Position numbers and translations under genes: made by a program
The notes under the pieces: model-generated
What the model saw: the letters and a program-made list of their open reading frames with translations, nothing else
Database searches by the model: none
What the model was told of the DNA's origin: nothing
Part shown: positions 6,453 to 15,525 of the stretch, in pieces
Layout: every line of letters starts with the position of its first letter
Numbering within the stretch: the first letter of the stretch is position 1
Source of the DNA: GCA-2862585 sp036340235
GTDB taxonomy: Bacteria; Bacteroidota; Bacteroidia; Flavobacteriales; UBA7312
NCBI GenBank assembly: GCA_036340235.1
Contig: JAYYZE010000036.1
Span: forward strand, 120,842-184,841
Direction of reading: 5' to 3'
DNA: 64,000 nucleotides

Positions 6453-9441
6453 CGAGCAATTGTTGTATAATGTTAATGGCAGCTTCAGCAATGACTGTAC
6501 CAGGACCGAAGACACCACTGACGCCTGAATCAAATAAGTAGTCGTAATCTTGCTGAGGAATGACCCCGCCAGCAATGACTAAAATATCGCTTCTTCCCAT
6601 TTCTTTTAATTCCTTAATCACTTGAGGGACAAGGGTTTTGTGGCCGGCAGCTAAAGAAGATATGCCGAGTATATGAACGTCGTTTTCTATGGCCTGTTTA
6701 GCGGCTTCATGGGGCGTTTGGAAGAGGGGACCCATGTCCACATCAAAGCCCAAATCGGCAAAGGAAGTGGCCACCACTTTAGCGCCTCTGTCGTGTCCGT
6801 CTTGTCCCATTTTGGCTACCATAATACGTGGTCGTCGGCCTTTTTGTTGAGCAAAAGCATTGGTCAGCTCTTGGGCTTTTTTGAAGTGAGGGTTGTTGTC
6901 TATTTCCATTTTATATACTCCAGATATTGAACTACTTTGTGCTTGGTATCGTCCAAAAACACTTTCACAAGCATACGAAATTTCTCCTAAAGTGGCGTTT
7001 TTACGAGCAGCATCTACGGCCAATTCCAGTAGATTGCCTTGACTACTTTCACAAGCTTTGGTAAGGGATTGCAAAGCATCTTGAACGGCCCCTTCATCTC
7101 TATGGACTTTTAGTTCGTCCAAGCGTTTGATTTGGGACAGTCTAACGGAGGTGTTGTCCACCTCTAGTATTTCTAAGTTTTGGTCTTCTGCTTTGATGGT
7201 GTATTTATTAACGCCCACAATGGTATCTTTTCCACTATCAATACGAGCTTGCTTTCTAGCAGCCGCTTCTTCAATACGCATTTTGGGTAGGCCTGTATCT
7301 ATAGCTTTGGCCATACCGCCCAATTCTTCTATCTCTTGAATATGTTGCCATGCTCTTTGTGCAATATCATGAGTCAGCTTTTCTACATAATAGGAACCGC
7401 CCCAAGGGTCAACGGTTTGGCACAGTCCAATATCATTTTGCAAGTATATCTGTGTATCTCTAGCAATCTTAGCCGAAAAGTCCGTCGGTAGAGCTATGGC
7501 TTCATCCAATGCGTTGGTGTGCAAGGATTGTGTACCGCCCATGACAGCGGCCATGGCTTCTATGCACGTGCGGCTAACGTTATTGAAAGGGTCTTGTTCG
7601 GTCAAGCTCCATCCACTGGTTTGGCAATGCGTTCTGAGGGCTAAGGATTTTGGGTTTTTGGGATTAAATTTCTTAACGATTTTTGCCCACAACATTCGAG
7701 CGGCCCGCATTTTGGCAATCTCCATAAAGTGGTTCATACCAATACCCCAGAAGAATGACAGGCGAGGGGCGAAGGTATCAATTTCTAGTCCAGCCTCAAT
7801 GCCTTTACGAATGTATTCTAAGCCGTCGGCTAGTGTATAGGCGAGTTCTATATCGGCGGTAGCGCCCGCTTCTTGCATGTGGTAGCCCGAAATGCTGATG
7901 CTGTTGAATTTGGGCATGTGTTGGGCCGTGTATTCAAAAATATTGGAAATGATACGCATGGAATGCTTGGGCGGATAGATGTAGGTATTACGTACCATAA
8001 ATTCTTTAAGAATATCGTTTTGTATAGTACCAGTCAAGTCGGATTTTTTGACGCCTTGTTGTTCGGCAGCGACTATGTAAAAAGCCATAATGGGCAATAC
8101 GGCTCCGTTCATGGTCATGGAAACCGACATTTTGTCTAACGGAATACCATCGAATAGGATGTTCATATCGGTAATGGAGTCAATGGCTACCCCGGCTTTG
8201 CCGACATCGCCTTCTACGCGCTTGTGGTCGGAATCGTAGCCACGGTGTGTGGCCAAGTCAAAGGCTACTGAAAGTCCTTTTTGACCAGCGGCTAAATTGC
8301 GACGGTAAAAGGCGTTGGATTCTTCAGCAGTGGAAAAACCAGCGTATTGACGAATGGTCCATGGCCGGCTGACGTACATGCTGGAGTAGGGGCCTCGTAA
8401 GTAGGGCGGAATGCCAGCGCCAAAATGTAGATGCTCTGAGTCCTGGATGTCTTCTTTTTGGTATTGGGATTTGACCTCAATCTGTTCGGCCGTCTTCCAA
8501 TGGGGTTTGGGCTTGTTTTCAATTTCCGTCTCTTGGCGCTGTGTTTTTAAAAAACGCTGTGTCAAGGCTTCAATATAATAACTGCCTGCGCCAGGGTCTT
8601 GTACTTTATCAAAAAAGCTTTCTTCTCGAAGTAAATGGTGTTGATTTCTAGCTAGCCTGTTTGAAAAGTCGTTGGGTGCCTCAAAGGATTGGTTGTATGG
8701 ACGAATCATGAGGGCATCACAACCGCCAAATATGGCCGACATACTTTCGGTAGTGGTTCGCAATAAATTGGTGTAGGGCTCTTCGCTTTGTTTATTGATT
8801 AAGGAAGTTTGAGCAAAAATCAATGGGATAGTATCATTAATTTCTTCGAAGGCAATGATAAAGGCCCTCATCTTGGCTATTTCTTGAAAATAGTTGCTCT
8901 GAATGGTAAAAACATATTGTGAACTAAGTTGCCCCTCTTCAATGGCTTGATAGATGTCGTTTACAAATACGGTGTGATAGACGTAGTTGGGTAGCGTTCC
9001 TTTTTCTTCTTGTCCATGTAATGCGCCTAGAATATCTTCTGGGTTAAGCTGTCGGTCAAGTACCAATTGTTCAAACTCTCGTATAGCTTCTAAGGAGTAG
9101 TTTTCAAAATCTATTCTTATGTGTTGAATGAGTATGTCTTTCAAAAGCGTTTTTAAATCCCTTGGGTTAGAAAAGCATAAAGCAGTCATGCCATTTTTCA
9201 AAGCTTCTATGGCTTGTCTGTTTGCCTTTTTTGGGTCACTTCCATCTATCCACTGAACGGACTCCCAAGTATGAGGCATGGCCAATGGCTTGAAATGTTG
9301 GTGGCTGTCGCTATGGTAGAAGGCTTGTGTGCCATCACTACTAGCTAAATCTTCAAAGCCTTTTCCTTTGAGGTCTGTTGTTAGCTTTTCCTTCCAGAAG
9401 TCGGTGGTGATAGGATTAAAATCAGAAAATAGTTTACTCAT
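6445..9441 (-). CDS. Methylmalonyl-CoA mutase, natural fusion of small-subunit-like and large catalytic subunits
   Basis: This 998-residue enzyme interconverts methylmalonyl-CoA and succinyl-CoA with adenosylcobalamin. Residues about 1-300 are a degenerate small-subunit TIM barrel (FGGCDALMIRPYN, FFDKVQDPGAGSYYIE) with no cobalamin domain. Residues 301-335 form a charged linker. Residues 340-830 are the catalytic barrel, with RPWTIRQYAGFST (Tyr366, substrate Tyr), SGYHMQEAG (His521) and MGGTQSLHTN. Residues 868-998 are the B12-binding Rossmann domain with DxHxxG (Asp881, His883, Gly886). Most bacteria encode the two subunits separately. The gene overlaps divIC upstream and meaB downstream by eight bases each. 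Confidence 0.93.
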   Translation of the reverse strand: MSKLFSDFNPITTDFWKEKLTTDLKGKGFEDLASSDGTQAFYHSDSHQHFKPLAMPHTWESVQWIDGSDPKKANRQAIEALKNGMTALCFSNPRDLKTLLKDILIQHIRIDFENYSLEAIREFEQLVLDRQLNPEDILGALHGQEEKGTLPNYVYHTVFVNDIYQAIEEGQLSSQYVFTIQSNYFQEIAKMRAFIIAFEEINDTIPLIFAQTSLINKQSEEPYTNLLRTTTESMSAIFGGCDALMIRPYNQSFEAPNDFSNRLARNQHHLLREESFFDKVQDPGAGSYYIEALTQRFLKTQRQETEIENKPKPHWKTAEQIEVKSQYQKEDIQDSEHLHFGAGIPPYLRGPYSSMYVSRPWTIRQYAGFSTAEESNAFYRRNLAAGQKGLSVAFDLATHRGYDSDHKRVEGDVGKAGVAIDSITDMNILFDGIPLDKMSVSMTMNGAVLPIMAFYIVAAEQQGVKKSDLTGTIQNDILKEFMVRNTYIYPPKHSMRIISNIFEYTAQHMPKFNSISISGYHMQEAGATADIELAYTLADGLEYIRKGIEAGLEIDTFAPRLSFFWGIGMNHFMEIAKMRAARMLWAKIVKKFNPKNPKSLALRTHCQTSGWSLTEQDPFNNVSRTCIEAMAAVMGGTQSLHTNALDEAIALPTDFSAKIARDTQIYLQNDIGLCQTVDPWGGSYYVEKLTHDIAQRAWQHIQEIEELGGMAKAIDTGLPKMRIEEAAARKQARIDSGKDTIVGVNKYTIKAEDQNLEILEVDNTSVRLSQIKRLDELKVHRDEGAVQDALQSLTKACESSQGNLLELAVDAARKNATLGEISYACESVFGRYQAQSSSISGVYKMEIDNNPHFKKAQELTNAFAQQKGRRPRIMVAKMGQDGHDRGAKVVATSFADLGFDVDMGPLFQTPHEAAKQAIENDVHILGISSLAAGHKTLVPQVIKELKEMGRSDILVIAGGVIPQQDYDYLFDSGVSGVFGPGTVIAEAAINIIQQLLDA

Positions 9442-9742
9442 CGTCTTTGATTATCACGATAATATCTTCATCATCCTTTTTCATGAAATATTTTTCTCGG
9501 GCGAACTTTTCCTGAGTCTCTTCATTGTTGGTTAGGTCAAAAAGGGTGATGCTGTCTTTTTCAATTTCTTTAAGATAATATTCCTTTTGCTGTTTTAACT
9601 CTTTGATTTCCGTTTTTAATCTGGATTGATTTATCCAGTTGTTGGAGTCGAAAAAGGTCAACCAAATAAAAAGCACTAGTGTAACAACCACAAACTTATT
9701 TTTGAAAATAGGTGGTATTTTTTTGTAAAACTCTTTGAGCAT
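9434..9742 (-). CDS. FtsB/DivIC-type septum formation initiator
   Basis: This 102-residue bitopic protein has a short cytoplasmic basic N-terminus, one transmembrane helix (about residues 18-34, VVVTLVLFIWLTFF) and a periplasmic coiled coil (about 40-75). It ends in the family's NNEETQEKFAREKYFMKK segment, which positions it as FtsB/DivIC of the divisome. The acidic tail (KKDDEDIIVI) is usual for Bacteroidota members. It is the first gene of an overlapping operon and shares eight bases with the mutase start. A division gene heading a propionate-metabolism operon is unexpected functionally. Confidence 0.88.
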   Translation of the reverse strand: MLKEFYKKIPPIFKNKFVVVTLVLFIWLTFFDSNNWINQSRLKTEIKELKQQKEYYLKEIEKDSITLFDLTNNEETQEKFAREKYFMKKDDEDIIVIIKDDE

Positions 9743-9806
9743 GATTGTTGTAAAAGTATGAAAAATGGGTCGAATAGTACATTTATCAAACCTCCTGGCG
9801 TTTCTT

Positions 9807-11432
9807 TTAACCCAAAAACGGGTACCTATAATCTTTAGCTGGAACGAATGTTTCTTTGATGGTTCGTGGCGATACCCATCTTAGTAGGTTTAATATTGAT
9901 CCAGCTTTGTCATTAGTTCCAGACCCTCTAGCTCCTCCAAATGGTTGTTGGCCCACAACAGCACCCGTGGGTTTGTCGTTGATGTAGAAGTTTCCTGCGG
10001 CATTTTCTAATGCTTTGGAAGCCTCTTCAATGGCGTATCGATCGGTTGAGAAGATAGCACCAGTTAGGGCATACTCACTAGTAGCGTCAACTAATTGTAG
10101 GGTCTTGTGCCAATCTTTTGGCTCATAGACGTAAATGGTAATAACGGGTCCAAAAATTTCTTCGCACATGGTGCGGAAACCGGGGTTAGTGGTCACCACA
10201 ATAGTGGGCTCTATGAAGTATCCCTTAGATTTATCGTAATTACCTCCGGCAATTATTTCAGCATCCGATTGATCTTTGACAAAATCAATGTATTCGGCTA
10301 TTCTGTCGAATGCTTTTTCATCAATAACGGCATTAATAAAATTTGAAGGGTCTTCAGGACTACCCATTCTAAATGACTTGGTATCGGCTATAATCTGTGT
10401 TTTGACATCTTCCCATATGTTTGAGGGAATGTATGCCCTTGAAGCAGCAGAGCACTTTTGACCTTGGTATTCGAAGGCCCCTCTTGATATACCTGTTGCA
10501 ACTTCTGAGGTAACCGCAGATTCATGAGCTACAATGAAGTCTTTTCCACCTGTTTCTCCAACAATTCGAGGATAACTTCTGTATTTTTCGATGTTGTTAC
10601 CAATGGTTTTCCATAGGTTTCTGAATACACCAGTTGAACCAGTAAAGTGCAGGCCTGTAAAATCTTTGTGATTGAAAACGACATCGCCTAAAACGGGACC
10701 GCTGATGGGCAGCATATTTATTACACCATCAGGCAAGCCAGCGGCTTTGAATAAATCCATAATTACTTTTGCAGAGTAAACCTGTGTGGCGGCGGGTTTC
10801 CACAAAATGACATTACCCATCATAGCAGGAGCGGCGCATAGGTTGGCACAAATCGAAGTAAAGTTGAATGGGGTGATGGCTAGTACAAATCCTTCTAGTG
10901 GCCGGTGCTCTAGTCGATTCCACATGCCGGGGCCTGATTCGGGTTGTTCGCTGTAAAGTTGAGAAACGTATTCAGCATTGAACTTGAAAAAGTCGATTAG
11001 CTCGCAAGCAGCGTCAATCTCGGCCTGGAATACATTTTTTGATTGTGCCAACATGGTAGCGGCATTGAGTTTAGCTCTGAATGGCCCAGCCAATAAATCG
11101 GCGGCTTTCAAAAAGATAGAAACCCTTTGATGCCATGGCATAGCAGCCCATTGTTCTCTTGCTGAGAGGGCGGCGTCAATGGCCATGTGAACGTGTTCGC
11201 TAGAAGCCATGCTAAATTGTCCCAGTGAATGTTGGTGGTCGTGAGGGGGTGACATGCTTCGCTTGTCAGTGGTGTGAAGTTCTTTACTACCTATGTACAG
11301 AGGTACATCGATTGTTGAGTTATACATTTGTTTGTATATGCTCAATAATTCTTCTCTTTCTGGACTGGCTGGCTCGTACGATTTGACGGGCTCATTGGAA
11401 GCTACGGGAACATTAAAAACGCCTTTGGACAT
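9807..11432 (-). CDS. pruA: 1-pyrroline-5-carboxylate dehydrogenase
   Basis: This 541-residue aldehyde dehydrogenase oxidises glutamate-gamma-semialdehyde (P5C) to glutamate in proline catabolism. ITPFNFTSI and LWKPAATQVYSAKV line the NAD site. GETGGKD carries the general base Glu, and GQKCSAASRAY carries the catalytic Cys. CEEIFGPV and the GARGSGTNDKAGS tail are typical of stand-alone P5C dehydrogenases. I start at the ATG at 11432 (MSKGVFNVP). The longer reading would begin with a TTG lying inside the promoter -7 box at 11466-11473. No proline dehydrogenase gene is in the window. Confidence 0.95.
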   Translation of the reverse strand: MSKGVFNVPVASNEPVKSYEPASPEREELLSIYKQMYNSTIDVPLYIGSKELHTTDKRSMSPPHDHQHSLGQFSMASSEHVHMAIDAALSAREQWAAMPWHQRVSIFLKAADLLAGPFRAKLNAATMLAQSKNVFQAEIDAACELIDFFKFNAEYVSQLYSEQPESGPGMWNRLEHRPLEGFVLAITPFNFTSICANLCAAPAMMGNVILWKPAATQVYSAKVIMDLFKAAGLPDGVINMLPISGPVLGDVVFNHKDFTGLHFTGSTGVFRNLWKTIGNNIEKYRSYPRIVGETGGKDFIVAHESAVTSEVATGISRGAFEYQGQKCSAASRAYIPSNIWEDVKTQIIADTKSFRMGSPEDPSNFINAVIDEKAFDRIAEYIDFVKDQSDAEIIAGGNYDKSKGYFIEPTIVVTTNPGFRTMCEEIFGPVITIYVYEPKDWHKTLQLVDATSEYALTGAIFSTDRYAIEEASKALENAAGNFYINDKPTGAVVGQQPFGGARGSGTNDKAGSILNLLRWVSPRTIKETFVPAKDYRYPFLG

Positions 11433-11465
11433 AGTTTCATTTTTTTTTAGTATAATAATTGGTTG

Positions 11466-11473
11466 CAAATTTA
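11466..11473 (-). promoter_or_regulatory. Bacteroidota -7 promoter element for pruA
   Basis: TAAATTTG on the minus strand matches TAnnTTTG and lies 33 bases before the ATG at 11432. It also rules out the upstream TTG as the start. Confidence 0.6.
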
Positions 11474-11486
11474 TAGGAATATACCA

Positions 11487-12848
11487 TCATAACAAGTCTT
11501 TTGAAGTCAGTTTTTTCAAACCAATAAGTTGATCGTATTGTTCGCCGGTGGGGCGATGGTAAATGTATATGTAGTAGTCGTTGACTGTCTGGTAGTGAGT
11601 TCCCTCAATAAAGCGATTAAGTGTTTCACCGTCGTATTTTTTCAGAACGTATTCGTAATTATAATAACCTTGTTTGAGGTATATATCGCATTCGTATTGT
11701 CCAGTTTCAGCGTTGTATTTCATCTTGTGGGTTTTTGGAAACTCAAAATCACTAATTTGACCAAAAACATATAAATCACCATGCGTCACTTCGTGCTCAT
11801 AGGTAAGTGTAAAACGTACCAGGGCGTAATCGGCTTCCGTTTGGCTTTGACTTCCTTCTTGTACACGAACTAGGCATTTGCCATTGATGTCTTGTACTAA
11901 TGAAGAATAACGTTGAAAGGGTCGTGGATAATCGGTTATTAGGTGTATTTTATTGGTGTCGTTTTCAAAATAGATATTAGAAAGTCGTTCTGAAAGATAA
12001 CGTAAGCTTTGAAATTCAAAAAAGCGGTATTCATTGCCAGCATCAAAACAATTTTCTTCTTCGTAATCATAAACGATTTCTTGGTCTTTGACAAAAACAG
12101 CTTGCAGACCATTAATGCTGTTATCCCAACGTCCGTTTTGAAGAATAACAGGAAAGATGTCACTAAAGGGATTGTCGATTTCGTAAGCAGGGTGCTTAAC
12201 TGTGAAGTCTATCTCATGCTGATAATTTCTTTGATTCAAATCAGTGGCTCGTTTGACACTCCCTTCAATACTGACTTGTTCGTCGATAACCATAAATCGT
12301 TTGCTTAAAATAGGCTTATCTCTATTGGTTTCGTCAAATACTTGTAAAATATAATTTCCTGACAACATAGGCTTCATTCTTTGACTAGGAATATTGGCTG
12401 TGTAATGAATATAGTTTTGTATGGTATTAAAAGAAAATTGATAGTTAGTGATAACTTCTTCAAAAAACCCATCAATGTATTCGCTTTGTAATAAATCGGA
12501 GGGTGTCCAATCGGCATTGCAGTGAGTGTATGTATAATAATAGTTTTTGGGATTTTCTGTTAGTTCGTCGAACGATAGCGAAAGCGTCTCACTACTTCCC
12601 AGCCTCAGTAAGGGGTTTCCTAACTCAAAGCCTTGGGGATACAAAAAAACCGATTTAATGCTTGGTTTGTAAATAGCATTTTGAAGCTGAAAGTAGGAAG
12701 GTGGTTCTACAATTGGTAATGTGTCAATTTTTTCTTCGAGCAAATCAATGGATGGTTGAAACTCAACCGAAGTTATTTTTTTAGAATTGTTGCAGGCCCA
12801 AAAAAATGAAATTAGAATTAGTAATGAAATGAATTTATGTGCTAACAA
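11487..12848 (-). CDS. Type IX secretion plug protein (DUF5103 family) lipoprotein
   Basis: This 453-residue exported protein has an N-terminal hydrophobic signal ending in FFWAC-N, a plausible lipobox that would put Cys19 as the lipidated residue. The body carries the DUF5103 hallmarks: KSVFLYPQGFELGNPLLRLG, LSLSFDEL, HCNADWTPS, EYIDGFFEE, FNTIQNYIHY and SGNYILQVFDE. In Flavobacterium johnsoniae a protein of this family caps the SprA translocon of the type IX secretion system as the Plug. The only in-frame start before the signal peptide is a TTG at 12848. It reads divergently from nqrA across a 170-base gap. Confidence 0.83.
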   Translation of the reverse strand: MLAHKFISLLILISFFWACNNSKKITSVEFQPSIDLLEEKIDTLPIVEPPSYFQLQNAIYKPSIKSVFLYPQGFELGNPLLRLGSSETLSLSFDELTENPKNYYYTYTHCNADWTPSDLLQSEYIDGFFEEVITNYQFSFNTIQNYIHYTANIPSQRMKPMLSGNYILQVFDETNRDKPILSKRFMVIDEQVSIEGSVKRATDLNQRNYQHEIDFTVKHPAYEIDNPFSDIFPVILQNGRWDNSINGLQAVFVKDQEIVYDYEEENCFDAGNEYRFFEFQSLRYLSERLSNIYFENDTNKIHLITDYPRPFQRYSSLVQDINGKCLVRVQEGSQSQTEADYALVRFTLTYEHEVTHGDLYVFGQISDFEFPKTHKMKYNAETGQYECDIYLKQGYYNYEYVLKKYDGETLNRFIEGTHYQTVNDYYIYIYHRPTGEQYDQLIGLKKLTSKDLL

Positions 12849-12956
12849 ATGACTATTTTTTTTGTGAAAAATTAGTTTTTTAAACCACTATAATACCAAT
12901 TTTGGCCTCTTTATTTAGAATCGTTATAAATTGAAAATTCTTGTCAATATTTGGGT

Positions 12957-12986
12957 TTTGTAGTTTAATACAAATGTATATTTTTG
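12957..12986 (+). promoter_or_regulatory. nqr operon promoter (-33 TTTG, 18 bp, -7 TATTTTTG)
   Basis: TTTG at 12957-12960 and TATTTTTG at 12979-12986 are separated by 18 bases, the best two-part match to the Bacteroidota sigma consensus in the window. The predicted start of transcription is near 12990, giving a leader of about 28 bases before nqrA. Confidence 0.75.
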
Positions 12987-13018
12987 CTTCGAAAATACAT
13001 AATCTTACACAATTTAAG

Positions 13019-14371
13019 ATGTCAAAAGATATCCGATTAAAAAAAGGCCTCAACATAACCCTCCAGGGAGAGGCCGATAAGGTTTACGCCAGCATTCCCC
13101 AATCTGAATTTTTTTGTTTGAAACCCACCGATTTTCATGGCCTTACGCCCAAGCTAACGGTCAAAGAAGGAGACAAAGTACAAGCCGGTAGTTGTTTGTT
13201 CTTTGATAAATATAATGACAAGATACGTTTTGCTTCGCCAATTAGTGGAAGTGTAGAAGCCATAGTACGTGGTGCTAAACGCAAAATTCTTGAAATTAAA
13301 CTCAAGGCAGACAGCGAAATCGTTTATCAAAAATTCCCTGTTGTTGAGGGTGTCAATAGTAGGGACGAGATTATTGACACCTTGCTTGAGAGTGGTGTTT
13401 GGCCTTTTATTCGCCAAAAACCATTTGATGTTGTAGCCAATCCAACAGATAAGCCTAAAGCAATTTTCATCTCAACGTTTAACACAGCGCCACTTTCTCC
13501 AGATAATGACTTTGTTGTACATGGCTTAGACGATGAATTTCAAAAGGGTATTGATATCTTAACTAGATTGACAGATGGTTTGGTTCATCTTAATGTTGAT
13601 GGCACTACCAACCCTTCAAAGGTATTTACATCCTGTAAAGGCGTTACTTTAAATAAAATCTCCGGGGTTCATCCTGCTGGCAATGTCGGCGTTCAAATTC
13701 ATCACATTGATCCAATCAACAAAGGGGAAGTGATTTGGTATTTGTATCCTCAGGATGTATTAACAATTGCACGTCTTTTTACTGATGGAAAATACGACGT
13801 TTCTAGGATTGTGGCTTTAACAGGACCCCAAGTTGAAAAACCTCGGTACTATCGAACAATTGCTGGTGCATCTATTAAAAATATGTTGGATCAAAATACT
13901 GTAGTTGGTGAAAACAACCGATTCATTAGTGGAAATGTTTTGACAGGAGATCAAATAGAGCAAGATGGTTACCTGGGTTTTTATGATTCTCAAATAACTA
14001 TTTTGGAAGAAGGTAATCAACAAGCTTTTCTAGGTTGGCTGTCACCCAATCTAGATAAGTTTTCTATGTCAAAGTCTTATTTTTCTTGGTTGTTTCCCTC
14101 TAGAAAATATGCCCTCAACACCAATTATAACGGTGAAGAAAGGGCTTATGTGGTCACTGGCCAATACGAAAAAGTATTGCCGATGGACATTTACCCTATG
14201 CAATTAATAAAGGCTTGTCTAATTGAAGACATTGACCAAATGGAACAATTAGGGATTTATGAAATATCGCCTGAGGATGTTGCTTTGTGCGAGTTTGTTT
14301 GTACCTCAAAAATGGAAGTACAAAGTATTATAAGAGAAGGATTAGATTTGATAAAAAAAGAATGTAGTTAG
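13019..14371 (+). CDS. nqrA: Na+-translocating NADH:quinone reductase subunit A
   Basis: This 450-residue peripheral subunit of the sodium-pumping NADH:ubiquinone oxidoreductase belongs to the quinone-site side of the complex. The N-terminus (KDIRLKKGLNITLQGEA) and the SGVWPFIRQKPFD, NTAPLSPDNDF, VHPAGNVGVQIHHIDPI and FSGN-like ISGNVLTGD motifs are all NqrA-specific. I start at the ATG at 13019 because the upstream in-frame start at 12941 precedes the promoter's -33 element and could not be transcribed from it. It is the first gene of nqrABCDEF and is followed after two bases by nqrB. Confidence 0.97.
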   Translation: MSKDIRLKKGLNITLQGEADKVYASIPQSEFFCLKPTDFHGLTPKLTVKEGDKVQAGSCLFFDKYNDKIRFASPISGSVEAIVRGAKRKILEIKLKADSEIVYQKFPVVEGVNSRDEIIDTLLESGVWPFIRQKPFDVVANPTDKPKAIFISTFNTAPLSPDNDFVVHGLDDEFQKGIDILTRLTDGLVHLNVDGTTNPSKVFTSCKGVTLNKISGVHPAGNVGVQIHHIDPINKGEVIWYLYPQDVLTIARLFTDGKYDVSRIVALTGPQVEKPRYYRTIAGASIKNMLDQNTVVGENNRFISGNVLTGDQIEQDGYLGFYDSQITILEEGNQQAFLGWLSPNLDKFSMSKSYFSWLFPSRKYALNTNYNGEERAYVVTGQYEKVLPMDIYPMQLIKACLIEDIDQMEQLGIYEISPEDVALCEFVCTSKMEVQSIIREGLDLIKKECS

Positions 14372-14373
14372 AC

Positions 14374-15525
14374 ATGAAGTTATTTAAAAATTTGTTAGAG
14401 GCTGCGAAGCCACACTTTGAAAAAGGGGGTAAATTAGAAAAAATGTATCCGGCATACGATGCCTTTGAGACATTTTTATTTGTTCCTAATCACACCACCC
14501 ACAAGGGGGCTCATATAAGGGATGCCATTGATTTAAAGCGCACCATGTTTTTGGTTATCATTGCGCTTATTCCGTGCATGTTGTTTGGTATGTGGAACGT
14601 AGGTTATCAATATCACTTAGCCATTGGCGAAACAGCTACACTATTTGAAAATTTCATCTTTGGATTTTGGAAATTCATACCACTAATAATTGTGTCTTAT
14701 GCTGTTGGATTGGCAGTAGAGTTTGCTTTTGCCATTTACAGAGGCCATTCTGTTAATGAAGGTTACTTGGTGACAGGGCTTTTAATTCCGCTTACAATGC
14801 CGATTGATGTTCCACTTTGGATGTTAGCCATCTCTGTCATTTTTGCTGTTGTAATAGGCAAAGAGGTATTTGGAGGTACAGGAATGAACATATTAAATCC
14901 AGCGTTGACCGCTAGGGCTTTTTTATTCTTCGCTTATCCGATATTTATGTCGGGCGACAAGGTCTGGGTTCACAAAGCCATGGTAGATGGCCATTCTGGT
15001 TCTACCATATTGGGAGAGTTAGCAGCATCAAGTTCCTGGCAATCATTAAATTGGAGTTCTATGGAGATGATGATTGGCTCCATACCAGGTTCCGTAGGAG
15101 AAACCTCATTTATAGCTATTGCATTAGGTGCTATTATTCTTATTGCTACTGGAATTGGTAGTTGGCGAATTATTCTCTCCACATTTGTAGGAGGGTTTGT
15201 TATGGCCTCTTTATTTAACCTTTGGGGAGCTAACGAGTTAATGACAACGCCAGCAGAAATACACTTAATCATAGGAAGTTTTGCTTTTGGAGCAGTTTTT
15301 ATGGCTACTGACCCCGTAACGGGTTCGCAAACCAACAAAGGAAAGTACATATACGGTTTCCTCATTGGTGTGTTTGCTATTCTTATTAGGGTTTTCAATC
15401 CAGCCTATCCCGAAGGAATGATGTTAGCAATTCTTTTGATGAATATCTTTGCTCCATTGATTGACCACTACGTACTTCAATCTAATATTAACAAACGTTT
15501 AAAAAGACTAAAAACAATACAATAA
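14374..15525 (+). CDS. nqrB: Na+-translocating NADH:quinone reductase subunit B
   Basis: This 383-residue membrane subunit has about ten helices and carries covalent FMN and riboflavin. The flavinylation site is in VDGHSGST (Thr211 the acceptor), matching the S/T-G-x-T motif that ApbE modifies. The RnfD/NqrB family motifs GKEVFGGTGMNILNPAL and FMATDPVTGSQTNKGK are present, the latter near the C-terminal end. Its stop overlaps the nqrC ATG by one base (TAATG). Confidence 0.97.
   Translation: MKLFKNLLEAAKPHFEKGGKLEKMYPAYDAFETFLFVPNHTTHKGAHIRDAIDLKRTMFLVIIALIPCMLFGMWNVGYQYHLAIGETATLFENFIFGFWKFIPLIIVSYAVGLAVEFAFAIYRGHSVNEGYLVTGLLIPLTMPIDVPLWMLAISVIFAVVIGKEVFGGTGMNILNPALTARAFLFFAYPIFMSGDKVWVHKAMVDGHSGSTILGELAASSSWQSLNWSSMEMMIGSIPGSVGETSFIAIALGAIILIATGIGSWRIILSTFVGGFVMASLFNLWGANELMTTPAEIHLIIGSFAFGAVFMATDPVTGSQTNKGKYIYGFLIGVFAILIRVFNPAYPEGMMLAILLMNIFAPLIDHYVLQSNINKRLKRLKTIQ

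Noticed and set aside
6453..6575. Longer MeaB reading starting inside the mutase gene
   Set aside because: The extra residues have no family similarity, and the ATG at 6452 overlaps the mutase stop in the usual coupled fashion.
6673..8522. Several open frames antisense to or out of frame with the mutase gene
   Set aside because: They overlap a strongly conserved coding sequence, show no recognisable domains, and reflect codon bias of the real gene.
12941..13018. Longer NqrA start at 12941
   Set aside because: It lies upstream of the -33/-7 promoter, and NqrA homology begins at 13019.
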